From positions 12,665,657 to 12,729,656 of the forward strand of contig NC_039482.1 in the NCBI RefSeq assembly GCF_003590095.1: a DNA stretch of 64,000 nucleotides, given 5' to 3'. The notes beneath the pieces are model-generated. The model was not told the origin of the DNA. It ran no database searches and worked only from the letters and a program-made list of their open reading frames with translations. Below, one piece after another: positions 34,189 through 46,183 of the stretch (position 1 is its first letter; the number at the start of each line of letters is the position of its first letter). This DNA comes from Trichoplusia ni. Its lineage: Eukaryota; Arthropoda; Insecta; Lepidoptera; Noctuidae. The position numbers and the translations under genes were made by a program.

Positions 34189-35717
34189 TACTTTATGACA
34201 GATGATATATTTTATCGGGTAAAAGTATAGAGTATAAATGTAAGGTTAACATTCACATAGACATATATAACGTTTTCCTATATCGGGGGAGAAATTGCCG
34301 CACTTTGATGACGATACATGGCAATGCTTTACAATTCTTCATTACAGGCGACTGTGAGACTTATGAAGGTACCTAACATCCTACTTCCATAGCTTCTTCT
34401 TGAACCCGAGCATCTATAAAACGACTTCAGTGCAGCAAAACCAAACAATACATTAATTGCTTAACTAAAGAAAAGACCTCAAAAAGGCACAACATAACAA
34501 AAAAAAAACTTGCATCTAGCTTACGCCACCATACAAATCTCAAAGATCAAGCTGTCTCTCCAAATTTTCCCCTTAATATCGCTGGACCATTATAACTTGG
34601 ACCACACCCAGTCCGAGTGGACATAATCAACGACCTTGCGATGGGACTATCACGTATTTAGAAAGGAAGGAACCTTGTTTTGACTGGCCGTTTCCGAAAC
34701 GAGGGCATTTTGAAAGTTGAACTTCTTCTTGTACTAAACTTAATTATAAGTATCAGATATGAATATTGACCGCTGGATTTTATACTCAAAGGTCTCGAGA
34801 GGAAATTGAATGAACGATAGGACAATGAAAATAATTTTCTCACGGTTGTTTTGTGTACGTTATGTTTCAATTCCTTCTGTACTTCATTCACAATTAAGTT
34901 TGTTTTTTCTTTAATATGAAAAGCAGGCACTATTCTATCCTTGCGATTAAATAAAACCTAAACCAAAAATACCTTTATAAATAGAAATAATGACAAATAC
35001 AAAATAAAAGAAATCCCTGACAGATCAAACTTATAACATCCTCCTTAAGCGTTGGGGTTAAATCGTATCGTAGTTATCAATTTCTAATTAAAAATGGAGT
35101 TTACAATCAACAGCGTACAAAGATTTTGCAAATCGCACGACTTTTATTTAACCAACAATATCTTATCGTGAAATAAAAATAAAATAAACGTTTTTTTCAA
35201 AACAATAGCTCAATTAAAACAGGTTTCAAAACACTGTATCTTGCTCTTGTAACTATTTCGTTATTCAAAAATATCCATCCAGTTTCGTCATGTTTTTTTT
35301 TTCGTACTCGCCTAATTTTATCCGTTAAGCCACATAATCCGGTCATAAATTATCCTATACGCTAGTCCACATTATTCTGTGGTAATTTCCCTTTGTAAAA
35401 TTATCAAAACTTGTTTTTCCATGTCACTTAACTGGCCCAAATACGCAACTTTGATCCCCTCCGTGGTCATCCAAGTATAGAATAATTTTACCCCAAGCAT
35501 CGTTTTCAAAATTATGTGGAACGGAATTTCGTTTATAATTTTATCAAGCTTACCTACCCCGGAAAACGTTCAGGCCTGTTACCATCTTTTAAAATGACAT
35601 TATTACAGGTGCGAAAGAGAGATATGTAGTCTACCACACTCTGCCCCATGTAGAGCGATGTCTTTATTATGTGGATATTTGCGAAACGAGAGACTTGGGG
35701 AGTTCTTTTTTTCTTTG
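34189..35717. other. AT-rich DNA, nothing supported
   Basis: A 90-codon minus-strand frame (34,658-34,930) has base-composition-like residue use. No shared repeats noticed. Confidence 0.4.
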
Positions 35718-35930
35718 ACTGCACATGCACGTATAGCCGAGTGCTTAAGGTCACCACGCCAAACCGTGTCGCGGATTCGATCCCCGCGCAGGACAAGCAT
35801 TAGTGTAATCCACAAATGCTTGTTTTGACTCTATGTATGTGATTTGACTTTGTGCATGTGTGAATTGAAATCCTTGAATTGAAAATTTTAATTTAATCCT
35901 TATAGCGAGGGACACAAGGATTATCTTCCT
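35718..35930 (+). mobile_element. tRNA-derived SINE (Ser/Leu-like head), best copy
   Basis: The head 'tagccgagtgcttaagg' (35,735 on) is a Ser/Leu-tRNA type A box, and 'GGATTCGATCC' (about 35,771-35,781) is a B box. The body has 'gtgtaatccacaaatgcttg', 'ttttgactctatgtatgtga' and 'atccttatagcgagggacac'. Related copies lie at 2.0, 7.8, 16.1, 37.0, 50.8 and 55.7 kb. The three minus-strand frames here are by-products. Confidence 0.75.
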
Positions 35931-37004
35931 TACTGCGAAGAGTCTTTTTTTGTTTTGCTTCAAAAAACAAAAAAAAGTAGACCTACAACAACTCACTTAT
36001 CAGAACGGCAAGCGACAAGACTGGTTGTCAGAATTAGTAACGTGAATCGTCACGATTATTATGTAAATTATTGAAGAATCTTTTCAACCAATACCTCGAT
36101 AATTAGTAAGTCATTTACTTTGATAAGTTCCGGTTAAATCGATAATTAGCTGTTGCCGAATATTGCGTATTGGTTTTGAATTGTCTTGAGTGTTGCATTT
36201 TGTAATCTATTAATAGTACTTATTTACGGAATTCCTTTTTGTTAAAAGGTGGGTTTTTATTAATGATTTTGACTGTAGATAAACTTAGGTAAGGGTATTT
36301 CTCTATTATTTTGTATTAATGCGTTGGCTTAAGAAAGGTTTATTTGTGCTTCAATCTTTCACTTGAAGTTTAAGTAAACCAATATTGTAAATGCTGTGTG
36401 TACCCATAATAGGCATGCATACGAGAAACGATGTTTGATTTGTTGGTATACCAAATGAATAAATAAGTCTCTTTCACATAGAGAGTTGTACTCTCTTTTA
36501 CTCTAAAGGGAGATAGCAACATATGTTTAAATAATTTACTTCACAATTACAAGTGAAAATCAAATTATAATACCAAACGAAAATCACACGCATATCGTTG
36601 CCTCATTCATACAGTTCTGCCAAAACGCATCAAAATTGACATAAACCTCGATGTGAATTAACTGTTGAAATAACCAGTGTGCAAATAAATACATTTATTT
36701 AGTTACGAAATAAATTGCTGAACCGAGTTTTTGTAAAAATATCTGCGATGCAATTTATTTTTTATCGGTTTCAAATAATGAACAGCGCTATAGGGAGGTT
36801 TCATTTTGAAATGTTCATTCAAAATCAAATTATTGTACGATATTTGTTGGAATTTTTAAAAGTTATTGACGTGGCAGGCTTTATATTTAGAGATTATGAA
36901 ATAAGCTGAAGAACTCCGAGAAAGAGGTGATATAAGGAGACAAAGGGTTGAATCTTCTGGATTCTGAAATGAGATGACCAGAAAAAAAGCATTCAACAAG
37001 ACAA
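35931..37004. other. AT-rich DNA, nothing supported
   Basis: A small imperfect palindrome 'gagagttgtactctc' lies near 36.48 kb; otherwise featureless. Confidence 0.4.
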
Positions 37005-37110
37005 GCATAAATGTGTTCCATCAAGACATATTTGTCCAGAGTCTGAGTGTCTTTTTGCATGTGATTTGAATCTTTGGAAAACTCTCCACGTCATAAGGAT
37101 TATTTTTGTA
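37005..37110 (+). repeat. tRNA-derived SINE tail fragment
   Basis: 'gacaagcataaatgtgttcc', 'ccagagtctgagtgtctttt' and 'cacgtcataaggatta' follow the body order of the 35.8-kb SINE. The head is missing. Confidence 0.55.
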
Positions 37111-38164
37111 TGCTGAAGAGATTAACAAAAATAGTTAAAAGCAATAACTGGCATAGAGAAATAATTAAAGTATCGGAGAACATTCTAAAATTAATCAAAT
37201 ATCTGGTACAATATTAGGTGCAAATAAACCGCCGAATCCTACTGTAGAATAGCCTGACTATTTTTACAAACATAGTTTATGAAAAGCATTTACTTTGGAT
37301 CTGTTTTTCCATAGAGCCCTGGATGAATGATCCCTGGTAGATGTTCTATTAAAATCTAGATCAAACTCATCTACAAGGGCTCTGCGTTGGGCCTGTGTCC
37401 TCCTCTTGAGTACGCCTATAAAAGGACCTAATCCTTCCTATGAAGTTATCCCGTGAATGAAAAGAGTCACAAACAACGATTTCCTATTTTTCAGAAAATA
37501 ACAATCGCATCAGCAATAAAACTGTTTAGCCCGCAAAAATTGCCACAGGCAAAGTTTAACTGAAGTACATATGCAAATAAAAATATTCGCAGTACCTCCA
37601 TGTACGATTACGTAACATAAACTGACAGGATTGCTGATTTGTCAGTGTTGTAATGAGCAACTAGTGTTGTTACCTAGCTACGTAACGCAACTTTTAATGT
37701 ATTCGTTGAACTAAAGAGGTTGTATTTACATTATTTAATGTGTTTTAGGCCTGCGACTGGTCATTTAAATAATTTGAAGCACAACTTGTTCCCAATTTAT
37801 GATTGGATTTAGATAGTTATGTAAGAGCGACATAGATGATAAAACCGTTTGTCTTAAGCGTGTGAAAGAATTGTGACAAACCAAAAGTAAGTATGAGAGC
37901 GTTTGTGTGACAATCATCTACTAATTGAAAAGGCCTAAAATAAATAAACAAATGTAGTAGAAAATACAAATGTGTAGTAAAAATAATACAATTTATTTCA
38001 ATCGATAAAAAAAACTTCAAATTATATTTTCTATTCATTCAACCCTAACTTTAAGTCTTGGCGCTTATGAATGCATGTAAGTAAAGTCAAATTATTTATT
38101 TAGCTAAAATGATTCCGTAATTTTTCCTAAACAAATACTTGTACCCATAATTATTATTTAGCTT
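37111..38164. other. AT-rich DNA, nothing supported
   Basis: No repeat, RNA gene or splice-flanked frame noticed. Confidence 0.4.
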
Positions 38165-38205
38165 ATTTGCACGGAACCCCGAGCGCAGCGTAGCGTGTCC
38201 GACTT
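38165..38205 (+). repeat. interspersed repeat end ('gcacggaacccc...gtgtccgact')
   Basis: The end motif of the same broad repeat group as 20,985 ('gggttccgtgcg') in reverse, with 'gagcgcagcgtagcgtgtcc'. Confidence 0.45.
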
Positions 38206-38474
38206 ACCTTTAATTGTTGTTTGAAGTTTGAACCAGTATTACCGGCAGCAAAAGCTACCATCGACAATTTCACAAATAAATTCCGACAAAAGTAAAGAAG
38301 GTTTATTTTTTATTGACAATAATTGTTCTTGTATGTTAATTTGTCGACCTTGGACATCCTCCGATCTCCAAAGGTCAACAAGTGACTCGACTGGTACTCT
38401 TATTGTCTTGGCCCATCAAACTAAAGGGTAAATGACATTTCAAGGGACCCAAGACCTCTTTTATATCTGTAGCA

Positions 38475-38528
38475 GTGTGGGAAAGAGATGCCGCTCTACG
38501 CTGTCTAGTTCTATCTCGCTTCCACAAC
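38475..38528. repeat. ~55-bp interspersed palindrome (copy 5)
   Basis: 'TGTGGGAAAGAGATGCCGCT' faces 'CTATCTCGCTTCCACAACAG' around 'ctacgctgtctag'. A clear family member. Confidence 0.7.
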
Positions 38529-40380
38529 AGTTTACCTTTTTTGAGAAGTAAGTAGTAGATGCACATGTACTTTTACGTCCAGTGATTAAAAATGTTGTCT
38601 TTTATTTCCTCGGTCGGTATTCTGAAGATGTTAAAGTTATTTATGAGTTGATTGAAGATGAGATTCGATTATTTATAATTATACCTACATGGTAACAGTG
38701 TGTCGAATTAAGTATACAATAAACCAAGTTTACTGTATCGATGTTAATTTATCATTAGACGGCATTTTTTTTTAATATTTAAAATCTTTACAATTTAGTT
38801 TTAGTTAAGAATTTATACACTAAGTCGTTGCACTTCCTTTTTTTCTTTGTCCAATTTTATTTGAGGTCTACGCAAAGTTTTTTCTTTCATTCTGCCCTGT
38901 CATTCTTCACTCTACCACTAATTCTCTTTACTGTTATATCACTTTTCACACAATCTATCCTTTCATCTCCTCATAGGGAGAGATCCCTATAAAGTCTTTT
39001 ACTAATTTAAAAAGCTACAAACAAAATTTGTCGACCCCAAAACAGTAATTATACCTTCAAAAACTACACAGACTCATTAATAAAACAAATGGCTTTTCTA
39101 TTTTCGTCCAACAGTGACAAACTATATAAAACTTTGCAAACACGTCTATAGAAATAACAAGAATATTTTATTAAACCATAATAAAGTTTTTCAATTAAAA
39201 CGATGTGTTTTTTAATTAATTAGACTTAGGTATATTTTTAGTCTCTATTCTTAGTGGAAAGTTTGAAGGCAACGACACGAGAGAAGAAGCTTTTTTTTTC
39301 TCACGTCACGGAAAGTATTTTGTATTCTGCAGAAACAGACAAACATTTTCTTGGCTTTATCTTTTAGAAAATTTCAGTCTTTGTTGAAGTTAGCCATTTT
39401 GTAAAAAGTTTAAATTTAAATTACCAGCAGTAGCAGCAGTCGAACTTTTACCGCTTAATCATAATCATCCAATACTTGAATTAGTCTTATATTTGGTCAT
39501 TAATCATTCGTAAATTTTTCAACCCCAATCAATATTCAATTAAGTATAAAAGAGCAAGCTATGATAAAGAAAAAGCAATTAATCGCAAAAATACTGATGC
39601 AAAAGAAGTTTTTTCATTCATACATAACTTTTGCATGAATAATTGACAGAAAATTCAGAATGTGTATGGAAGGACAGTACAATGATTAATAGTTTTCAAA
39701 CTACTTTCTCTTTACTGCAATCTTTAAAATCCCAACTACATGAAGGTTCTTAATATAATTCCTTAATTCCTACCAAAGGTGAAAATGGATTGTCTATAAA
39801 AAAAGAGAATTCAATATTTAAAATGAATAATCAAAAAATTATATATCACCTTAACAAAAAAAAACACATTGTTTGGAAACTAGTTCATATTAAAATAAAT
39901 AGATAATAAAAATAAATTGGATATACCCAATGCCACTCTCACAGTTAGACGAATCAGACGACACGTCGCAAACTAAATCTAATTAACTTTTTGACTACAA
40001 AATGTTATAAAAATATATAAACATACACTCGAAATACATAACCCCTCCTTCAACCGCAGTCGGCTAAAAATACCACACAAAACAGTTAGCAACAAAACAA
40101 ATGACAAACGCACAAAATACACCGTACATTAAAAATGTAGGTCTCGTGTCGAGAACAATCGTCCATTCAAATAAGCAAAGTTCAATGTACATAGCAAGTG
40201 GTATACGCCTTCTGAATTAAGAAGCCTTCACAAGTAAAACAATAAAGGCTCGTTTAGACCTATACAGATAATATCGTAAGAGCTATGTTACATTGCGGAG
40301 TCGCCAAGCTCCCATTACAAAATTAATAGATCATTGCCAGCAATGTATTGGGTCTCGAGCAATATTTCTTACCTCGTCTA
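38529..40380. other. AT-rich DNA upstream of the 40.4-kb CpG block
   Basis: Long A+T-rich run with no repeats shared in the window. No coding signal. Confidence 0.4.
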
Positions 40381-40587
40381 AATTAGCCTTTAAGTAGGGA
40401 AGGTGCATCTGTGTGTACGCGAAACAGGAGTGGTGGAGTGACGTGCACAGTCACCTGCGCAAGCGACGATTCCGCAGTTGTAGCTCGCGAACGCGCCGTT
40501 AACAGACGCCATTTTGGAACGGTGTTTTTTCTGAATTCGTACTTTTTTTCTTGTGTGTGTTGCCAACGGTGACGGATATTTTTTTGC
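40381..40587 (+). promoter_or_regulatory. CpG-rich candidate promoter / leader exon
   Basis: A sharp CpG-rich island ('cacctgcgcaagcgacgatt', 'gctcgcgaacgcgccgttaa') in very AT-rich flanks. On the plus strand, GCAGTTG resembles an initiator, with AGACG at +29 to +33, one base off the ideal DPE position. 'cgccattttgg' is a YY1/Pho-type site. A consensus donor GTAAGT follows at 40,588, so a non-coding plus-strand exon of about 110 bp ending at 40,587 is possible. The minus strand also offers a start here (see 40,455-40,512), so direction is undecided. No repeat family explains the island. Confidence 0.45.
40455..40512 (-). CDS. candidate first coding exon on minus strand, product unknown
   Basis: On the minus strand an ATG in the near-ideal insect context CCAAAATGGCG (A at 40,512) opens a frame that reads MASVNGAFASYNCGIVACA, then meets the donor-like GCAG|GTGACT at 40,455/40,454. 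Codons of the first 19 residues mostly end in C or G (GCG, AAC, GGC, TTC, AGC, TAC, TGC, ATC, GTC), unlike random local DNA. Without splicing the frame stops after 40 codons. The ATG also matches the YY1/TISU element (AAAATGGCG), which in animals marks starts with very short leaders. I do not recognise the protein. Confidence 0.35.
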
Positions 40588-41321
40588 GTAAGTATTTTAT
40601 GTATAAATTCATTAAATATCTCCTATATTTCATTCATTTTTAATAACTTATTGTCATATTAGAGTGGAATTTTTCAATATATGGAAAAAATATATTAAAA
40701 AAAAGCAATAAAAAAACAGCAGTGACAAATATATACAAGTCAGTATAATTTTAAAATAGGTAAAATTAATCTAGTCTGTAGACCATACTAGAAAACAAAA
40801 CCTGCTCAAGTGCAGTATTATAATTACATACATTTTTTCATACATATTCATAAAACAACTTTCTTTTTAGCGAACATTATACAATCTTGCAATAATATAA
40901 AAAACACGAATTAAAAACAAAACACCATTCATTTAATTTAAATAAATTTATTTGGACGAAGAATAAATTAAAAAAATATATATTTAAAAACTTTTTTCTT
41001 CTTTAATTGTCTTTTTTAAATAAAGTATTTTCAAAAGAAATGAAAATATATTATATTACTTGTAATTTTTTGCTACAAAGAATACGTTTTTAAGAATTCC
41101 AAGAAAAAAAAACGTTCAAGGCAGATGATTTTAAAACAATTGAAAAAATATAACTGAATATAAAACAATTGCAATACAATAATTCAGAGCTTTAATGGTA
41201 ATTATATTATGGTTTTAAATTGCTCAATTCTACTTTAAGTAATCAGACATTTTTATTTGACCAAGTATGAAAAATAAGGTTAAAATTAATGAAATATAAA
41301 TGTACATTTATTAACAATAGC
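40588..41321. other. very AT-rich DNA, nothing supported
   Basis: Dense A and T homopolymers. If either first exon at 40.4-40.6 kb is real, this flanks the promoter. Confidence 0.4.
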
Positions 41322-41402
41322 ATACTCCTGCGTATTTATCGGGATAGCCCGGCTAGTTTCGGGCCCAACCTGAGTCCTCAATCATGAGCTACGCCATGAC
41401 AG
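41322..41402 (+). mobile_element. fold-back MITE remnant (inner left arm and loop)
   Basis: 'gcgtatttatcgggatagcc', 'cggctagtttcgggcccaac' and 'ctgagtcctcaatcatgagc' match the 21.06-kb copy in order. The outer arm and the right arm are gone. Confidence 0.65.
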
Positions 41403-41984
41403 CTCAATATTAGTCTCTTAAATAAATAGCCTCACGAAACTTGCAATAATAATACGTAGTTCACAGTACCTATATTCTTCTAATTGTCACGTTACAGTAC
41501 AAACACAGTTGATCCTAGGTATCTGTTAATAAATAACGTTTTGAAAGTCGCAAGATGTGTTATATTATGTCATGTAGAGTTTATTTGTTAGATCACACAG
41601 TGAAAGTGGTGTAGTCAGCCTAGTGACAGATGTGGAAGATTTGACTGAGCGACAAGTACTGGGCGACCACGTTTCCTTATTACTAGTACGGTCAGCAGAA
41701 CAAGTTGATGACCACATAAATATTGATAAAAGTTTTTAAGAGGAAAAATACGAATAAGAGCGGGAAAATCAAATTATATTTTTTTAATACCTTAAATACG
41801 CATTTAAATAAAATTACATTTCTGATACAGAGAAAATTATTTACCACATTTCTTTTTTTTGATAAGAATTCTTTCAAATGTGTTACTGTCACCATTGATA
41901 TCAATGCTATCACCACAAATATCTTACGAGGTGGCATTGATATATAAAGAAGGGATTTAAAAAAGGGCTAGGTGATGATTTAAA

Positions 41985-42035
41985 ATTTTGTTATCGATAT
42001 ATTTGTTGCCATCGATCTTGCCATATCGATTTTCG
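41985..42035. promoter_or_regulatory. cluster of ATCGAT (DRE/BEAF-type) motifs
   Basis: TTATCGATAT (41,991), CATCGATC (42,010) and ATATCGAT (42,023) lie within 40 bp. In Drosophila TATCGATA is bound by DREF and BEAF-32 and marks housekeeping promoters and domain borders. Function here is inference. Confidence 0.35.
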
Positions 42036-42664
42036 TTGCTGACTCTACCCATGTCCATACATACACTATACGGTATTATCTAATGTGTTACGAACTTACG
42101 ACCGTTATTAAGTTTCTTGTGCATGAAGACATTTCTTGTTTTGTACTACCTGCTCAGTTTTTGCTGGATTGGAACGTGAACGTTCACTCTATATTCTCTA
42201 CTAGATATTACAGCCATGTCGTTCGTCAAAAGTGACTTCGGGCTGCATATTTTGGGATATAAGTATGATAGAAAAAAATACTTGAATATAATTTTGTTCC
42301 ATTTTTACCCTTAAGATACGCAACCAAAAAAAAATCTAACATGTTTATTAAATAAATACCCTCAGAATTCTGAAAAATGACATTTCCCTAGTATTCGGCT
42401 ATTGAAACTAGTGCCATGAAAGTTATTATTAAAAATAATTTTGTACTCATCCTATAAAAATGTAGCAAATTTTTCAAGAACTACTTACAAAACGATAAGA
42501 TAATCGATAAATATAGATACTAGGATAGCAGTTATGCTAATCAAATTAATTAATTACAATACAAGGAAAAAAGCTGTAGAGTTTTGCATAAAAACTGTTA
42601 CTTAGAAATGTCAACTTCGTCATTCATTATTGCGCTTACTATAAGCTCTTAAAACTGGAAGCCA

Positions 42665-42717
42665 TTGTGCGAGCGAGATGGCATTATTAACTGTGTAGTC
42701 CTGTCTCACTTCTCATA
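42665..42717. repeat. ~55-bp interspersed palindrome (copy 6)
   Basis: 'TTGTGCGAGCGAGATGGCAT' faces 'GTCCTGTCTCACTTCTCATA'. The right arm is eroded. Confidence 0.6.
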
Positions 42718-44716
42718 GGAATAATTCAGTCATTCAGAAATACTATGCTAAGTGGTAGAGCCGGTCAGCTTATCTCTATATTCACATAAGAAAAGACGAG
42801 TTATATTAATGTTATCTTAAACTTGAGCACCATGATTCGAAATATTAAAGACGGAAAATTAACTACTGTAACCAGATCAGCACACGCCATCGTCCCATGG
42901 TGCGATTTGACGTACGAGAACTTTATGTTCATAGCGTTCCCAAGATAGAGCAGAGCGCACAATTATTAATCAAAATTAATGATGATTTGATGGAAAAAAA
43001 CTTTCTTGATTCGCTTGATCCTTTGGTGCCACATCTTTTACTTCCTCCTTCCTTCTGCCTTTTCCCGTAGATGGTCTATGTACATCCTTCTAGATGACCT
43101 TCTTCCAATCCGAGCATCTATCTGGCCTCCTATTATATTTGAATTTGTTGTAGAAGTTGCAAGGTAAGAGCTTGTAAATCGGGTATCGTGGGACCCGAAC
43201 TTTACAAATACACTGGCAGATTCCGATCGTTGGCATAAGCAGGAAAGCAAGTTTTCTGCACTGTTTAATATTATGACGGCTTTCTATTTCTTTTCACACG
43301 GATCGGTGATTATATCTATTAATAGCTAAAGCTCGCGTGCTTTCGTTACTTGCATGAGGGGGAATTAACAAGGTAATACAATTTTAGGAGGGTAGGAATT
43401 ATAAATTACCTTTTTAGATGGTTTCTAGCAATTTATAGCATTAACAGAACCTGTGTTATTTTTTTCTTTTAATTCGGCATAATCCGTGATGTGTTTTATC
43501 AACTGTTTTGACTTGATCTAGGAACATTCAATCCAATGAAAATATTTATATGAAATCAACTCTATTAAAAAGGAGAATCTTTTTTGAAACGTCGTAAAAT
43601 TAACCAAAAAGTCATGTTGCTGCTTCGATTCAAAGTTAAAATTTTATTTTTTATGTATATGAATAACATAATTTTTGATTATTATAAATATTATTTTTGT
43701 TATTTTTCATCATTTGAGACAAAAAGCAGAGTATTTGTAGTAAGGTCCCGTCTTACCCTTTACTTCCGGAATCCTGAAAATATCAGCTTTTAGACTCTAA
43801 TGTATAATGGTAAAAGCTAAAGATGCCCATCCTTTAGCTCTTCCATTTCTAACCCTAAGTCCCAAGTCTATTGCAGTACCTACTTCAATTATAACTACCT
43901 CTAGAGACCTAATGACAGTCTGTTGTAAATGTTTGCTCACTCAAGATCAGTCAGAGCAAGAAAACACAGAACCCCCCCCCCCCCCCACACGTGTGAGGAA
44001 ACTGACCGGCTGTCGGCAATGTTTAGCAAAATCCAGTGCGTTAAGTAATATTTATTTAAGATAAGTTTACACTACGATGCTTTAGTTAGGTGCTTAGAAT
44101 TTGTTCGCGATGTCCTAGGTGAAAAAAGTAATGCCTGTGTTTTAATTCAGGGTGTCGGCTGTCTGCATACCAAATTTTAAGGTGTAACATGCATACAGAT
44201 ACATTCCATTCCGCTTGTGGCTAATAGTAATATTGGTACTTCTAAACGTACCTCAAAGTTCACTTCGTATATGCTCTGAGAGTAGCAAAACCAGGACAAA
44301 AAGACATCATCTGCATTTTGACTCTTGACGTATGCTTCTGTCAAATCCATCTGTCAATCTCATTCAAATGAGTATGAGTACAACAATAGCAAAAAAAGAA
44401 AATCGCCAAAAGTCGACTGCAGAAATTCGCGTATTTGCTATGTAAGCGTAGCTTTACACGCAATGAGAGGAAACGCATAAATAGCGAGAATATGTCACAT
44501 GCATGTCCAAGTAAATGTGTCTAGATTATTCTAGAATGTATGCTAAGGCATTGCTTTTGAAAGACGTCGTTAAAATGATAGGAACGCATCTCAAGTCTAC
44601 TTTGGTACGTTTCCTTTCGCTTAAGACCTCTTTAAACTATTTACTAACGTTTAGTGGACTTTGGATCTCTAATAGGCGCCAAATATATAAGTTATAGTAA
44701 CTACTGTGACACTGTT
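42718..44716. other. mixed DNA, no supported gene
   Basis: Short open frames (43,038-43,250 minus; 43,584-44,064 plus) have no recognised domain. The 43,807-44,064 frame is extended by a C tract coding prolines. No splice-flanked exon stands out. Confidence 0.35.
43972..43986. repeat. poly(C)15 tract
   Basis: Fifteen uninterrupted C residues, followed by 'acacgtgtg'. The length is uncertain in any assembly and unusual in AT-rich DNA. Confidence 0.9.
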
Positions 44717-44877
44717 TCATTATTGAATGATGCAACGGTTTATGCACGCGTATTTCTCGGGAGTGCCCGAGTAGTTTCGAACCCAACCGGAGTCCTTAAT
44801 CATAGTCTGACTCGGCGAGGACGTCGCGTTAGTCCCGATAAATACGCGCGAGTAAACCGTTGCATCATTTAATAATA
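44717..44877. mobile_element. fold-back MITE, both arms, diverged
   Basis: The left arm ('attattgaatgatgcaacgg', 'tttatgcacgcgtatttctc') and right arm ('gataaatacgcgcgagtaaa', 'ccgttgcatcatttaataat') pair with several mismatches. The loop ('gtttcgaacccaaccggagt') is in the same orientation as the 21.06-kb copy. An older, near-complete member. Confidence 0.78.
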
Positions 44878-45710
44878 AATACGTTTGCTTTAAAAGAGAC
44901 GTGAAAGTATTTGTTTTAAAAGTTTCATGTGAAGGAAAGGTACGTAGAATGAAACATTCTCTTAGTGACGTACCGATTGAGTGCCGTTATCTTTCGTACT
45001 CTACCCCACACTTTTACCATAAGGTCACTATTATAAATTAACTAGTTGACCTCTTGATACGTCAGCTCCTCAACGTCTGTCTTATCATAAAGCAAGATTT
45101 AAAGCCATATGAACCCTTACATCAGTCTTTAAAGGCAACGTAAGGACACTTTATGTCTCATCAGATAAAAAGTCAAATTTAAGGTAGAGTCACAAAGGTC
45201 AATGAAGGATATTGACTTCAGACTTAAGTTAAGAGTAGCTAGCTATAAAGGGTCTTATAGGGTGCATGCTTTATGTGCAAATATTTTTTCCATTTTGATT
45301 TTAGATCTTTATATTCGTTTTATCGAGTCGAAGGTGACTGCATAGGTAGATGATGTGATATAGGCAACCATCATGAAACAACAGCCCGTGATGTGAGGGT
45401 TAGATAAAGTGTGATACACGAATTAATTATAAATGTAAAGTTTTTTCTTACACAGCATAAAAACAATATACGAATACTTCCATTTATACTCCGGTGATGA
45501 ATAGTACATTAATTCATCGTTTATTCCAAAGTAAAGACAATACTTCCATGTACATTCGTCAGACACAATAAATTATATAATAACCATGTAACAGCAAAAA
45601 GTTGAAGGTTCATAAAATGTTTTATTTGCAGCAATAAAACAGGCAGCAAAAACATTAAAACGTCTTCAACTTAATCATTACAACACCAATATAACATTTA
45701 TAACACCTTT
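44878..45710. other. AT-rich DNA, nothing supported
   Basis: A single receptor-type half-site ('caaaggtcaatg' near 45.20 kb) noted. No gene. Confidence 0.35.
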
Positions 45711-46183
45711 AGAGCCAGTGCTCACTGGCAACAAAACAGTTGCAAGATGGTCTCGCAACTATGTCCCAACTACAACAGAACGGTTTTGCCTGCTACCGAT
45801 GTCGGTAATTAATATTTCAGGTCATCCTAGTTTTTTCCCAACAATGCTGGGGTCGGCTTTCAGTCTAGCCAGATGCTAAGTACTTTTTTTCAAGAGGTGA
45901 CTGACTATCTGACCTCCTCAATCCAGTTACCTGAGCAACAGGATACCCCTTAGACTAGATGTCAGACTTTCTAACTTCTAACTATCCGCAATAACAGCCG
46001 GAGCCCACAGTACACGTGCCTTCCGAATCACGGAGGAAATCCGTTATGACATCTATAGATGGTCACCCGTCCACGAATCGACCGTCTCATAGAGTTGCTC
46101 TGAGACGTATCGCCGACAAAACAGTTTAATTTAAGTTAAAAAACAGTTGCACGACTGTTTAGTTGCCAGTGAGTGCTAGCTCT
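45711..46183. mobile_element. TIR element (~30-bp inverted ends) containing a 5S-related retroposon
   Basis: The left end 'AGAGCCAGTGCTCACTGGCA' plus 'ACAAAACAGT' (45,711-45,740) pairs with the right end, whose minus strand reads 'AGAGCTAGCACTCACTGGCA' plus 'ACTAAACAGT' (46,183-46,154): 26 of 30 positions agree. The interior is almost filled by a minus-strand 5S-related retroposon, so the original MITE was probably under 200 bp. No clear target duplication was seen. Confidence 0.65.
45821..46108 (-). mobile_element. 5S-rRNA-related retroposon, nested
   Basis: On the minus strand it shows 'ggtcgattcgtggacgggtg', then 'accatctatagatgtcataa', 'cggaaggcacgtgtactgtg', 'ggctccggctgttattgcgg' and the end 'ccagcattgttgggaaaaaa'. 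All blocks follow the order of the 33.9-kb copy. Confidence 0.7.

Noticed and set aside
41692..41947. Overlapping frames on both strands (81 and 74 codons)
   Set aside because: Extremely AT-rich, Lys/Asn/Phe-biased, no context signals.
43807..44064. 85-codon plus-strand frame
   Set aside because: Depends on the poly(C) tract for its frame and has no recognisable features.
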